A DNA stretch of 14,704 bases. Origin: Bacilli bacterium (lineage in GTDB: Bacteria; Bacillota_I; Bacilli_A; RF39; UBA660). Under the pieces are notes generated by a model. The model did no database searches. It saw nothing but the letters and a program-made list of their open reading frames with translations, and was not told the DNA's origin. Positions 5,692-14,233 of the stretch are shown in pieces. Position 1 is the first letter of the stretch. Every line of letters begins with the position of its first letter. The position numbers were made by a program, and so were the translations under genes. Location: assembly GCA_017411235.1 (NCBI GenBank), contig JAFPMR010000122.1, positions 1 through 14,704 of the forward strand. The letters are read 5' to 3'.

Positions 5692-7594
5692 ATTTACAAA
5701 CAGCTTTGTTATATTTACTTGATCCAAAGTATTCTTGTAATATTTCCGTGTATGGTTTATCAGCATCTTCATCACTAAAAACTACTGAGTTATTAGATAT
5801 TGGAATTACATTTCCATGTTCATCTAATAATACTAAACCTTTTACGGTATTTGCTATAGATTCTATTCTTTCTTTCTTAGTTTCATCTAAAGCTTTTTTC
5901 CATATTGTACCTGATGTTATTTCAGGAGAATATAGATTTATTTCATCATTGTATTCTACGTATGTATCTTTTTCATAATCCCAATATACTTTATCTAATT
6001 CACATGCTCTTAATCTTATACGACCAGATGTTTTATTATAACCAAAGAAGCAATTATCTTGGTTATTTGGACATATTTCTTTATTTCTTGTTAGAGCCAT
6101 ATTTCTAGCTATTATTATTTGTGCTTTTAGTTCTTCGTCTGATGCATCTTCTCCTACTTCAGCTAGTGCAACACCTAAGACATATTTTTCAAAATCAACT
6201 GTTTCTAATACTGTATAGTTAGTTGAAGTACCACTACAATTAATTAGTTCTACTTTCATATCTTTTACTTTTATTTTATCAATTGATGTTACTCCATTTA
6301 ATTCATAAGTACATGTTTTGTTTTCTTTTCCGTCACCCTTGAATAGAATAAATAACAAGGTCGTTAAAAATATAATAATTGTAATTATTATGTAAGGATG
6401 GTCTATTAGATATTGCAAGAAATCACCTTGGTCATTATCTAATAATCCTTTATTAATTCTTGGTCGGTCAGATTTTGAAGATCCAGAATCTTTATTAGAC
6501 TTTTTAGAAGACTGTTCTTTTTGCTTTTCTGTTTTTTTCTCTTCTGGTTGTTCTTTTTTTACTTCTGGCTTTTTATCTGTTTGAGGCCCTTTTGGAGGTG
6601 TATTTCCACCTGGTGTATTTCCACCTGTCTCACCATTACCAGCATTCATTAGAGCTGCTGCTTGACCTAGTTTGTCTCCCATGCCTGATTCATTAATATA
6701 GTTTAATGATTGTTGGATTTGTTTTCCTCCAGGAGTATATTTAAAATTATTAGTTAATGCTTTACCTAAAAGTTCTGTACTCTTACCATCAGTTAATTCA
6801 TCGGCTTTTTTTACAGTTGTACCAATAGCTGTTGCTGTTGGATCTTTGGTTGCAATTGCAACATCAGCTGCATTTCTAAGGTTGTCAGCATTGTTAGCGT
6901 CATTTCTTTTCTTTCTATCTTTTTTTCTTTCTGAAAGAGATTTCTCTTCTTCTGGTTTTTCTTCAAATGGTGGTTCTTCTTCTGGTGGTTGTTGATTATT
7001 ATTATCTTTATCAGAAAGAAATTGATCTAGAGGATTATTTTGATTGCCAGTATTAGGAATATTTGGCATATCTCCATTAGGTATTTTATCTTTAGCATCT
7101 TTTGCTTTATCGAGTTTATCGTCTAATGGAGGATTTGTTTGGTTTGCTAAACCTGGTTTATCTAATGTTTCTGGCTTATTATCTGTAAATTTATTATTGT
7201 TTAAATCGTTTGGTAGTTCTTTTGGTTGTTCCTCTTTTATAGTTCCCATATTATTATCTTTTTCTATAGGAGCAGGACCGAAATTATTATTATCTTGATT
7301 TATTGGCATAGACTCAAAATTTCTAGAATGTTCTTCTTCGAAATTAGAACTTTCTTCATAATTTGAATAGTTAATGTCTTCTTCTGAGTATTCTTTTCTA
7401 GAAGATGATTTTTTCTCACTGAATGATGGAGATAGATCACTATCATCTATAAGAGTCTTAGATTTTCTACTTGGTTCTTCTGGGAAATCAAATACTGTTT
7501 CACTATAAAAATCGGCCTTTTGATTATTTAAATCAGCAGCAAGTCCGTCTAAATCTACACCTACATCATTAACTCTAAATTTTTCGTCAGCCAT
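5690..7594 (-). CDS. Membrane-anchored SpoIID/LytB-domain protein with a long disordered cytoplasmic region
   Basis: 634 residues. Residues 1-395 are low-complexity, rich in Asn, Asp, Glu, Lys and Pro, with no recognisable fold except a less charged Ala-rich patch near 235-320. One membrane helix (about 401-418, YIIITIIIFLTTLLFILF) has no preceding signal peptide, so the N-terminus should be cytoplasmic and the C-terminus outside. The outer part carries a SpoIID-like core, VDFEKYVLGVALAEV then DEELKAQIIIARNMALT (467-502). Glu479 matches the catalytic Glu of SpoIID, a lytic transglycosylase acting on peptidoglycan. IANTVKGLVLLDEHG (580-594) matches its later conserved segment, but the usual Ser-Thr-Ser-Gly-Gly ending is absent. 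Six cysteines in the outer part suggest disulfides. The ATG (7592-7594) follows GGTG. A role in wall remodelling is likely; a sporulation role is not implied. Confidence 0.8.
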   Translation of the reverse strand: MADEKFRVNDVGVDLDGLAADLNNQKADFYSETVFDFPEEPSRKSKTLIDDSDLSPSFSEKKSSSRKEYSEEDINYSNYEESSNFEEEHSRNFESMPINQDNNNFGPAPIEKDNNMGTIKEEQPKELPNDLNNNKFTDNKPETLDKPGLANQTNPPLDDKLDKAKDAKDKIPNGDMPNIPNTGNQNNPLDQFLSDKDNNNQQPPEEEPPFEEKPEEEKSLSERKKDRKKRNDANNADNLRNAADVAIATKDPTATAIGTTVKKADELTDGKSTELLGKALTNNFKYTPGGKQIQQSLNYINESGMGDKLGQAAALMNAGNGETGGNTPGGNTPPKGPQTDKKPEVKKEQPEEKKTEKQKEQSSKKSNKDSGSSKSDRPRINKGLLDNDQGDFLQYLIDHPYIIITIIIFLTTLLFILFKGDGKENKTCTYELNGVTSIDKIKVKDMKVELINCSGTSTNYTVLETVDFEKYVLGVALAEVGEDASDEELKAQIIIARNMALTRNKEICPNNQDNCFFGYNKTSGRIRLRACELDKVYWDYEKDTYVEYNDEINLYSPEITSGTIWKKALDETKKERIESIANTVKGLVLLDEHGNVIPISNNSVVFSDEDADKPYTEILQEYFGSSKYNKAVCK

Positions 7595-7616
7595 ATTATT
7601 TCACCATTCTATAAGA

Positions 7617-7622
7617 ATTATA
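7617..7622 (-). promoter_or_regulatory. Extended -10 promoter of the SpoIID-domain gene
   Basis: On the minus strand TGTTATAAT, an extended -10 (TGn plus perfect TATAAT), 22 bases before the ATG. The -35 region is only a T-run, which fits an extended -10 promoter. Confidence 0.6.
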
Positions 7623-7675
7623 ACATATATGATATAGACAAAAAAGGTACTCTTTCTTTTATAAAAAATTTACTA

Positions 7676-7704
7676 TTGCAATGTTATATATATTTTTATA
7701 TAAT
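7676..7704 (+). promoter_or_regulatory. Promoter of the uraA-upp operon
   Basis: TTGCAA (7676-7681), exactly 17 bases, then a perfect TATAAT (7699-7704). The predicted start near 7711 puts about 167 nt of leader before uraA. The same -35 hexamer is used by the tRNA-Gly promoter. Confidence 0.8.
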
Positions 7705-7724
7705 TCTAATAAGGGTGTAGAAAT

Positions 7725-7814
7725 ATGAAGTTAAGTAACATTAAAAACCTAGTTAATTGTACTAAGATTACTGGGGTAATGTTTTCTTCAATTTCTTTAA
7801 TTTTTGTTTTTTAG
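7725..7814 (+). CDS. Leader peptide of the uraA-upp attenuator (29 aa)
   Basis: A 29-codon ORF starting MKLSNIKNLV and ending SLIFVF, with ATG at 7725 and a ribosome-binding-like AAGGGTG (7711-7717) seven bases upstream. It lies wholly between the uraA promoter and the attenuator. Its last ten codons are U-rich: 23 of the 32 bases 7781-7812 are T. The TAG stop (7812-7814) overlaps the first two bases of the terminator stem. A ribosome finishing this ORF would cover the 5' arm and stop the hairpin forming. By analogy with the pyrBI leader peptide, translation probably matters more than the peptide itself. The C-terminus is hydrophobic, so a real small membrane peptide cannot be excluded. Confidence 0.6.
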   Translation: MKLSNIKNLVNCTKITGVMFSSISLIFVF

Positions 7815-7849
7815 AAGTTAATTCATTTTTTGAATTAACTTCTTTTTTT
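7813..7849 (+). terminator. Intrinsic terminator in the uraA-upp leader (attenuator)
   Basis: AGAAGTTAATTC (7813-7824) pairs perfectly with GAATTAACTTCT (7832-7843) across a 7-base loop, followed by a T-run to 7849. It stands 28 bases before the uraA ATG and downstream of the uraA promoter, so it must be read through for uraA and upp to be expressed. It does not serve the divergent SpoIID-domain gene, which runs the other way. Confidence 0.85.
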
Positions 7850-7877
7850 AAGTCTACACCTAGGAGGGAGAGATAAA

Positions 7878-9326
7878 ATGAAAAACAAAAAGTTGGCATA
7901 TGATGTTAATGAAATGCCACCAGCTGGTAAAAGTATCATACTAGCTTTGCAGCATGTATTTGCAATGTTTGGTGCTACTGTATTAGTACCTATACTTGTA
8001 AATGGCGCTATTGCAGAAGCAGGAGTTGAAGGACAAGCACTATCAATTGCTGTAGCATTAGTTACTGCAGGATTAGGAACTCTAATCTATATTGCATGTA
8101 CTAGAGCTAAGTCACCTGTTTTCTTAGGTAGTTCATTTGCATTCATTGCTCCAATTGCTGCTGCGTATATTGCAGGAGGAATTGCAGGTGCAATGACTGG
8201 CATAATGGTTATTGGTTTAATTTACTTCATTGTATCAGTAATCATTAGATGTGTTGGAAAGGCATGGATTGATAAGTTACTGCCACCTATCGTAATCGGA
8301 CCAATGATTATGATAATTGGATTAGGACTTGCTGGTTCAGCTGTTGGCAATATTTTTGATACTAGTATTGCTATTAAAGGAATCGCTTGGAAAGGACCTG
8401 TTGTTGCATTAATTACATTCTTAACAACAGCATTAGTTATGACTAAAGCTAAAGGGTTCTACAAAATTATACCTTTCTTAGTAGGTATTGTTGTTGGTTA
8501 TTTATCAGCAGCAGCATTTGGAATGGTAGACTTCAGTTCTGTTAGAGAAGCTGCTTGGTTCCAAGTTCCAAATTTTGTAATTCCATTTAAGGATTACAAA
8601 CCTGATTTCCTAATTGCTTTAACTATGGCACCAATTGCTTTAGTTACTATGGCAGAACATATTGGAGATCATAAAGCATTAAGTACAATACTAGATAGAG
8701 ATCTATTAAAGAATCCTGGTTTAGAGAATACTTTAATGGGTGATGGTTTAGCAACATTTGCAGCTGGTTTGTTAGGTGGACCATCAAATACTACTTATGG
8801 TGAAAATACTGCTGTTGTAGGTATGACTAGAAATGCTTCAGTTGGAGTTATTGCTTTAGCTGCTGTATTTGCTATTATCTTAGGTTTCCTAGGTAAATTT
8901 ACAACTATGGTTCAAACTATACCAAATCCTGTTCTAGGTGGAGTTAGTTTACTATTATATGGCTTTATTGCTGTTAATGGTTTAAAAGTATTAATTCAAA
9001 ATAAAACTGATTTTGGAAAGAATAAGAATGTTATTGTAGCATCTGCTATGTTAGTACTTGGTTTAGGAGGAGCTGCCTTCTCTATTAAAACTGGTAATGG
9101 TATGGCTGTACAAATCTCAGGTATGAGTTTAGCTGCTATAGTAGGTATTTTATTAAACTTATTAATTCCAGGTGAAGAGGATGAAGAAATTAAGGAATTA
9201 GTTACAAATGAATCTGCAGTTGAGGAATTAAAAGCTGCTATTAAAGATGAATTAACTGTTGAACTAAAAGATGAACTTTTAGATGAAATTAGAAAAGAAA
9301 TTATTAAAGATAAGAAAAAGAAATAA
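7878..9326 (+). CDS. uraA: Uracil permease, NCS2 family
   Basis: 482 residues, an inner-membrane proton-coupled uracil importer with about 14 helices. Family motifs: LALQHVFAMFGATVLVP near the N-terminus, the helix-breaking LGSSFAFI (83-90), the substrate residue Glu260 in MAEHIGDHKA, and Glu309 in GPSNTTYGENTAV. These two glutamates correspond to the uracil- and proton-coordinating pair of UraA. The ATG at 7878 follows a strong AGGAGGGAG. After the last helix (ending near 431) is an unusual 50-residue highly charged tail, helical in character, with repeated LKDEL-like units and a poly-Lys end. The next gene, upp, starts 10 bases later, so imported uracil is directly salvaged. Expression should depend on the upstream attenuator. 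pyrP would be the Bacillus name. Confidence 0.93.
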   Translation: MKNKKLAYDVNEMPPAGKSIILALQHVFAMFGATVLVPILVNGAIAEAGVEGQALSIAVALVTAGLGTLIYIACTRAKSPVFLGSSFAFIAPIAAAYIAGGIAGAMTGIMVIGLIYFIVSVIIRCVGKAWIDKLLPPIVIGPMIMIIGLGLAGSAVGNIFDTSIAIKGIAWKGPVVALITFLTTALVMTKAKGFYKIIPFLVGIVVGYLSAAAFGMVDFSSVREAAWFQVPNFVIPFKDYKPDFLIALTMAPIALVTMAEHIGDHKALSTILDRDLLKNPGLENTLMGDGLATFAAGLLGGPSNTTYGENTAVVGMTRNASVGVIALAAVFAIILGFLGKFTTMVQTIPNPVLGGVSLLLYGFIAVNGLKVLIQNKTDFGKNKNVIVASAMLVLGLGGAAFSIKTGNGMAVQISGMSLAAIVGILLNLLIPGEEDEEIKELVTNESAVEELKAAIKDELTVELKDELLDEIRKEIIKDKKKK

Positions 9327-9336
9327 GGAGTAATAA

Positions 9337-9966
9337 ATGGAAAATGTATTTGAATTAGATCATCCCTTAATAACTCATAAGTTAGCTATATTAAGAGATA
9401 AGAGAACTGGTACTAAAGAGTTTAGAGAATTAGTAAGTGAAATATCTACTATCTTATGCTATGAAGCAATGAGTGATGCTAAGTTAGTTAAGAAAGAAAT
9501 TGAAACACCAATTGAAAAGATGAAGACTGGCATGTTGGATGAAGATAAGTATGCATTTGTTCCTATCTTACGTGCTGGTATGGGTATGTTAGATGGTGTT
9601 ATTTCAGTAATACCTAATGCTAAGATAGGTCATATAGGTATGTATAGAGATGAAACAACTTTTGAACCTCATAATTATTTCTTTAAGGTACCAAAGGATA
9701 TTGAGAAGAGAGAAGTAATTATTATTGATCCAATGTTAGCTACTGGAGGTTCTGCAGTAGATGCTATTGAACTTTTAAAAAGTAAAGGTGTTAAGAAAAT
9801 TAAATTCTTATGTATTATAGCAGCTCCTGAAGGATTAAAGTTAGTTAATGAAAAATATCCTGATGTTAAAATATATTGTGCTCATATAGACAAAAAACTA
9901 AATAGTAATAAGTACATTGTTCCTGGTCTAGGAGACGCTGGAGATAGAATATTTGGTACAAAATAA
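9337..9966 (+). CDS. upp: Uracil phosphoribosyltransferase
   Basis: 209 residues, the normal length. It makes UMP from uracil and PRPP in the cytoplasm. The PRPP loop is [17 protein letters not shown] (about 128-144) and the C-terminal uracil-binding signature is [17 protein letters not shown] (193-209). [14 protein letters not shown] (74-87) is the conserved N-terminal region. The GGAG ribosome-binding site (9327-9330) begins right after the uraA stop, and the intergenic gap is 10 bases, so the two genes form one operon under the uraA attenuator. Nothing is missing. Confidence 0.98.
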   Translation: MENVFELDHPLITHKLAILRDKRTGTKEFRELVSEISTILCYEAMSDAKLVKKEIETPIEKMKTGMLDEDKYAFVPILRAGMGMLDGVISVIPNAKIGHIGMYRDETTFEPHNYFFKVPKDIEKREVIIIDPMLATGGSAVDAIELLKSKGVKKIKFLCIIAAPEGLKLVNEKYPDVKIYCAHIDKKLNSNKYIVPGLGDAGDRIFGTK

Positions 9967-9990
9967 AAAGACTCGATTGAGTCTTTTTTT
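9965..9990. terminator. Bidirectional terminator between upp and the DUF4956 gene
   Basis: A 10-bp perfect stem (9965-9974 with 9979-9988), loop GATT, with T-runs on both strands. It overlaps the upp TAA (9964-9966) and lies 3 bases past the stop of the convergent DUF4956 gene. Confidence 0.9.
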
Positions 9991-9992
9991 AT

Positions 9993-10661
9993 TTAGTCTA
10001 TTTCGATTAAGTTGATGGCTATAATACCATCTTCTTTTTTCATGTCTAGAACTTCTTCAGCAATAGTTCTATTTGCTATTTCAAATGTTAATTCAGCAAT
10101 GTTATTTTTATATGATTCTGTTTTAAGAATACATTTCTTTTTGTCTTTCATTATGTTCATTATTTTTTCTGCTTCAACTACAGAAGATTTTACTACTAAT
10201 AGTTGTTTGTTTTTACTCTTTACTTGAATTGAGTAACATAGGAAATAGAATAAACCAATGATTATTGTTGCTATTAAAGTAACTATGTATAATCCTGCTC
10301 CAGACATAATACCTGCTGTAATAGCCCAGAACATAAAGATTGTATCTATTGGATCTTTTACTGCTGTTCTAAATCTTACTATTGATAATGCACCAACCAT
10401 ACCTAATGATAATGATAAGTTAGAATTAATTGTTCTAATTACTAGTGATGTTACCATTGTAAGTAGAATTATAGATAATGCAAATGCTTTTGTATAACTA
10501 ACTCCTGTATATGTCTTTTTATAGATTAGATTAATTATTAAAGCTGCTATAATTGCTACTGTTAGTGATAAAACAATATCTTTAGTAGGTATTGTTTGAG
10601 TAAACTCTTCTACTAGTATTTTTTGTATTTTATCAAATGCATTTAGAATAAATATATTCAT
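9993..10661 (-). CDS. DUF4956 family membrane protein
   Basis: 222 residues. About four membrane helices lie in residues 28-143 (for example IVLSLTVAIIAALIINLIY and FALSIILLTMVTSLVI), followed by a soluble C-terminal domain of about 75 residues, probably cytoplasmic. The motif GALSIVRFRTAVKDPIDT is the hallmark of the DUF4956 family, whose function is unknown. I chose the ATG at 10659-10661, which overlaps the VTC-domain gene stop as ATGA with GAGG just upstream. A longer reading from 10688 lies inside the preceding gene and has no ribosome-binding site. The overlap implies translational coupling to the VTC-domain protein. A transport or scaffold role for the polymer made by that protein is an inference from their frequent pairing. 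Confidence 0.88.
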   Translation of the reverse strand: MNIFILNAFDKIQKILVEEFTQTIPTKDIVLSLTVAIIAALIINLIYKKTYTGVSYTKAFALSIILLTMVTSLVIRTINSNLSLSLGMVGALSIVRFRTAVKDPIDTIFMFWAITAGIMSGAGLYIVTLIATIIIGLFYFLCYSIQVKSKNKQLLVVKSSVVEAEKIMNIMKDKKKCILKTESYKNNIAELTFEIANRTIAEEVLDMKKEDGIIAINLIEID

Positions 10662-11365
10662 TTCCAAACCTCTTTCTTTTCTTTGCATAATGCAAACTTA
10701 GACATTGCTATTCTTGTTTTTGGTACTGTGTCTAAGATTTTTTTAATTGTTTTAGGTAAGAAGTGATTGAATTTAACTTCTAAGATTACTTCATTAGGAT
10801 CTAGTGCTCTATATGGAAGTAATTCTTCACTAAATAAGTCATAATCAAATCTTCCAGAAGATATATCTTCATCAAAGGTGATTCTTACATCTTCTACGGG
10901 ATAAGTATATGCTTCACGATTGTAATCTACAATAATAGATGGTATTAAGTTTCTTCTTTTACATTTATCTATGAAGTCCTTTAATACTGGTCTATCATCT
11001 GTATTAATTTTATCATAGTTTTGATTAATTATTTCATTATAATCTTGTTCTGATATTTTATTTTGTCTTTTATAGGTTAGATTATTTTTCTTTCCTTTTA
11101 GTTCTAACATGATATATGAATGGTCGAAGTTGTAGAAACGTATACGATATTTTTCTCTTTCTTCTAAACCATCTATTTTTTCATAGTATGCTGTATCATG
11201 GACATCATCGAAGTATAAACTTCTTATAAAGTAATGACCATCTATTGCATTAGCATCTTGCTCCATTATTAGTGATAATCGATATCTTAAGATTTCTGCT
11301 TGACTACTATTTAAGAGAAATTTTAGTTCATAACGATATCTTTCTTTAGGCGAAGTACTTGTCAT
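10658..11365 (-). CDS. VTC-domain protein (polyphosphate-polymerase-like, triphosphate tunnel fold)
   Basis: 235 residues, essentially one VTC domain with no membrane helix, so cytoplasmic. Tunnel-lining charged motifs in order: RYELKF (10-15), RSLYFDD (48-54), EKYRIRFY (71-78), LELKGKK (87-93), YKRQ (98-101), VDYNREAY (146-153), RITFD (161-165) and ILEVKF (194-199), ending SKFALC. These match the catalytic domain of yeast Vtc4, which polymerises phosphate from ATP; activity of bacterial single-domain versions is inferred. The ATG (11363-11365) overlaps the end of the CotH-family gene by 20 bases and has a strong GGAGGA site inside that gene. It is the middle gene of the CotH/VTC/DUF4956 operon. 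Confidence 0.88.
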   Translation of the reverse strand: MTSTSPKERYRYELKFLLNSSQAEILRYRLSLIMEQDANAIDGHYFIRSLYFDDVHDTAYYEKIDGLEEREKYRIRFYNFDHSYIMLELKGKKNNLTYKRQNKISEQDYNEIINQNYDKINTDDRPVLKDFIDKCKRRNLIPSIIVDYNREAYTYPVEDVRITFDEDISSGRFDYDLFSEELLPYRALDPNEVILEVKFNHFLPKTIKKILDTVPKTRIAMSKFALCKEKKEVWK

Positions 11366-14210
11366 ATTCTTCCTCCGACAAATTGAAGTAGTTAGATGTT
11401 GCTTTTCTTACAGCATTACCTCTTGATAAAATAGTAGTTTTTAGTCTTTTTATTGAACTTAACCAACTGTTATAATCTGTACCCCATCTTTCACAGTTAC
11501 GTTTCATTTCTGGAGCTATTGATTCATATAAATATGTATATGTATCGTTTATATGTTCATCTGTCCAAACGTATTTTAAATAGTAAGAAATTCTTTCTAT
11601 AAATAGTTGTTCAAATTCTGGTACTCTTAGTAGCGCAGTGATGAATGTTGTGTCTGGAGGAGCTGCTAAGAAACTAGGATTTTTCATAAAGCTTATGTAT
11701 GATAACGTTTGAACATAGAATGAGTAATCAGTATCATAGATTATCATTCTTATCTTGCCACCACCTACGTTAGGATTGTTGTAGTAACGCATGTTGTGTA
11801 AGTCAGTACTATTGGCTAGGAATAAGTAAGCCCAGTAATCAGCATAGTTTTGTAAGTCCATTTGACTACTTACGTAGTTATAGTTTTCTTCTTCACTAAG
11901 ATCATTTTTTAGGACGAAGTTCTTTAGATTCATTATCTTACTATTACTACCCTCTTCTTTTGCTAATTTGTAATTAGCTATATTGGTAGTTCCACCAACA
12001 TTGTAATTATTCTCTATAAAGTCAGCATCTATTTTTTCTCTAATATAATATACTCCCCAGTAATTACCATTAATATAAAGTACTATTGGTTTTACTGCTT
12101 GAGCATCGATTGTACCATAGTTTATTAGCATTGTTGAATTGAATTCATCTCTAATCATTGTTGAGTTTTGATCTTGTGATCCACTTCTTAATACTAGAGT
12201 ATTAAATTCTACTAGGTCTTTATTATCAAAGACTTTGTAATGTAGTTTGCCGCCACTATAGTTAGAGTTAAATTTTAAAGCAAAACTCTTTTTAGGAAGT
12301 TCTCTACTTTGTCCTCCAAATAATTTAAACCCACAATCTACTGAAAATGAAGTATCTTCTTCATATAATTCGACGTGGGCTGAAGCTGTGCTATGTCCGT
12401 AATTATTACTATAGATTGATTGAAACTTTGAATCTGGTAAACTTACAGACATAACGGGTATAGTATGATATTCATTTATGATGTAGCTGTTTGTTATTAC
12501 ATCGCTATTTTTTTTGTTTTTTTCATAGGATACTGCTCTAATAACAGTTGAATTAGTTATTGTTATTGGTTCAGTATATTTTTTAGAATTGGTATTTGGA
12601 ACACTACCATCAGTTGTATAGTAGATTGTTCCACTTCCTTCAATTTTTACTTCTAATGAAGATACTCCATCATAGATACCTCCTTCGGTATCAAATGTTG
12701 GATTATAAGATATTTCTCTTATACCATTGCTATCATTAGCGTATTTAGGCGTTGGACTTGTGTAATAGTAGTGACCATTACTTGCTCCTCTACCATAACT
12801 ACTTTCTCTAGGTATGCTATAGATATATAGAGAATCTATTAATGTTTCATTATTGTTAAATAAGAATAATCCATTACCTGATGATAGTTTGAAGTTTGTA
12901 TGTGTGTAATTGTTATTACTTAATGATGTATCTCCAGATGCCATTATTACTATATATTCTTTTGATGATAATGTAATATTTGGAAGTGTATACATCTTTT
13001 TATCATCATAATCGGTAGATAATGTATATGTGCTTAAATTTATTGGGAAATTAGAGTTGTTATATAGTTCAATCCAATCATAGAATTGGTTACCATTTTG
13101 AGGTAGGTATTTACCATTGGAACTCATTATTTCACTGATTATGATATCTTTTTTAGGTATGTCATATTTTTCTTGGAATTTAACTTTTCCACCAGATGTA
13201 TTTGGATAACCAGGTGAGATATTACCTGTTTGATGCCATCTATTATTCATTTTGACATATGCCATTCCATTAGTTAGTTCTTCATATTTAACTTCTTCGA
13301 TTATTGAGTAACGATCAGATAAAACTACTGTACCAGTATGATGTTTTAATCTAAAGTTTGCATTGTTGTCATTATCTAGTTCATTGGTAAATACTAAGTA
13401 TGAATCACCAGGTGCTAGATTTATTTCTGGTAAACGATATTTATATACTGTTTTTATATCATTTGATAAATAGTATTCGCTTAGATTTACTGGTTCTTCA
13501 CCTTCGTTGGTTACTTCTATATAACTATATAGTTTATCTCCGTTAAAGATAACATTTCCTTCATTAGCAGGTAGGAATTCAGTTAGTACTAATGGGGATG
13601 CTCCATTTAAGCCTTTACTACCTGATAAATATTCTTTTCTTCCTTCTTCGTTATTTTGGAATCCAGGAGTTATTTCTTCTGTAGTTATCCAGTTACCTTG
13701 TCCATCTCTAGCCATTGTAGTATTCTTTTTTAGTTCTACTGTTCTTACAGTATCTACTACTTTTCCACTACCATTTTTAAGAGTTAATAATTCATCTCCT
13801 TCTGATTTTAGAGCAAAGTTAGCATATAAGCCGTCACTCTTTTCACCAGATAGGTAAACAATTAAGTAAGAATTACTTGGAATTGTTACATGCGGAAATA
13901 ACCATTTAATAGCTCCATCTTCTTTATCACTTAAACCATAATTAGTTAAGTCGATATTTTTTGATGATCCATTATATAGTTCTATCCAGTCATAACTATT
14001 TCCAGAAGGATCTATAACTACTCCTTTATTGGATGTCATTATTTCATTTATTACTAGTTTATGTATTTCTATTTCTTCATCAGTTAATTGTGCTTCTGAA
14101 GGTTTTATATTAGAAACTACAGCATTAAAAAGAATTAGTAATGTAATAGATATAAGCATTACAGTAAGGGATTTTTTGCTATTTTTTATGTTCTCTGTAT
14201 TTAACTTCAT
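11346..14210 (-). CDS. Secreted CotH-family kinase with three lamin-tail domains
   Basis: 954 residues. An N-terminal hydrophobic helix (about 14-33) acts as signal peptide or anchor, so the protein is extracytoplasmic. Three lamin-tail-like beta domains follow: about 52-160 (INEIMTSN, YDWIELYN), 206-310 (LTEFLPANEG, YSYIEVTN) and 355-465 (ISEIMSSN, FYDWIELYN). Each is trailed by a similar TPG/SPG/TPK...N linker. Residues 505-578 form a chitobiase/hexosaminidase C-terminal Ig-like domain (IYYTTDGSVPNTNSKKY). The CotH kinase domain spans about 580-840, with GGQSRELPKKSFALKF, LYINGNYWGVYYIREKID, D803 in STDLHN and D826 in IYDTDYSF. CotH proteins phosphorylate proteins with ATP; Bacillus CotH acts on spore coat proteins. 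First gene of the operon with the VTC and DUF4956 genes. Substrate is unknown, and a spore role is not implied. Confidence 0.88.
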   Translation of the reverse strand: MKLNTENIKNSKKSLTVMLISITLLILFNAVVSNIKPSEAQLTDEEIEIHKLVINEIMTSNKGVVIDPSGNSYDWIELYNGSSKNIDLTNYGLSDKEDGAIKWLFPHVTIPSNSYLIVYLSGEKSDGLYANFALKSEGDELLTLKNGSGKVVDTVRTVELKKNTTMARDGQGNWITTEEITPGFQNNEEGRKEYLSGSKGLNGASPLVLTEFLPANEGNVIFNGDKLYSYIEVTNEGEEPVNLSEYYLSNDIKTVYKYRLPEINLAPGDSYLVFTNELDNDNNANFRLKHHTGTVVLSDRYSIIEEVKYEELTNGMAYVKMNNRWHQTGNISPGYPNTSGGKVKFQEKYDIPKKDIIISEIMSSNGKYLPQNGNQFYDWIELYNNSNFPINLSTYTLSTDYDDKKMYTLPNITLSSKEYIVIMASGDTSLSNNNYTHTNFKLSSGNGLFLFNNNETLIDSLYIYSIPRESSYGRGASNGHYYYTSPTPKYANDSNGIREISYNPTFDTEGGIYDGVSSLEVKIEGSGTIYYTTDGSVPNTNSKKYTEPITITNSTVIRAVSYEKNKKNSDVITNSYIINEYHTIPVMSVSLPDSKFQSIYSNNYGHSTASAHVELYEEDTSFSVDCGFKLFGGQSRELPKKSFALKFNSNYSGGKLHYKVFDNKDLVEFNTLVLRSGSQDQNSTMIRDEFNSTMLINYGTIDAQAVKPIVLYINGNYWGVYYIREKIDADFIENNYNVGGTTNIANYKLAKEEGSNSKIMNLKNFVLKNDLSEEENYNYVSSQMDLQNYADYWAYLFLANSTDLHNMRYYNNPNVGGGKIRMIIYDTDYSFYVQTLSYISFMKNPSFLAAPPDTTFITALLRVPEFEQLFIERISYYLKYVWTDEHINDTYTYLYESIAPEMKRNCERWGTDYNSWLSSIKRLKTTILSRGNAVRKATSNYFNLSEEEYDKYFA

Positions 14211-14233
14211 CTCTACATACTCTCCTATTGTTA

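Noticed and set aside
7044..7298. Plus-strand open frames inside the SpoIID-domain, MurE, kinase and DUF4956 genes
   Set aside because: They are antisense shadows of well-supported genes, without ribosome-binding sites or recognisable motifs.
7705..7850. Purine, preQ1 or PyrR RNA element in the uraA leader
   Set aside because: None of the conserved cores could be matched by eye; the ORF-plus-terminator layout explains the leader better.
10658..10661. Possibility that TGA codes tryptophan (mycoplasma code)
   Set aside because: TGA ends the VTC-domain gene exactly at its expected C-terminus and overlaps the next ATG; conserved tryptophans are TGG throughout.
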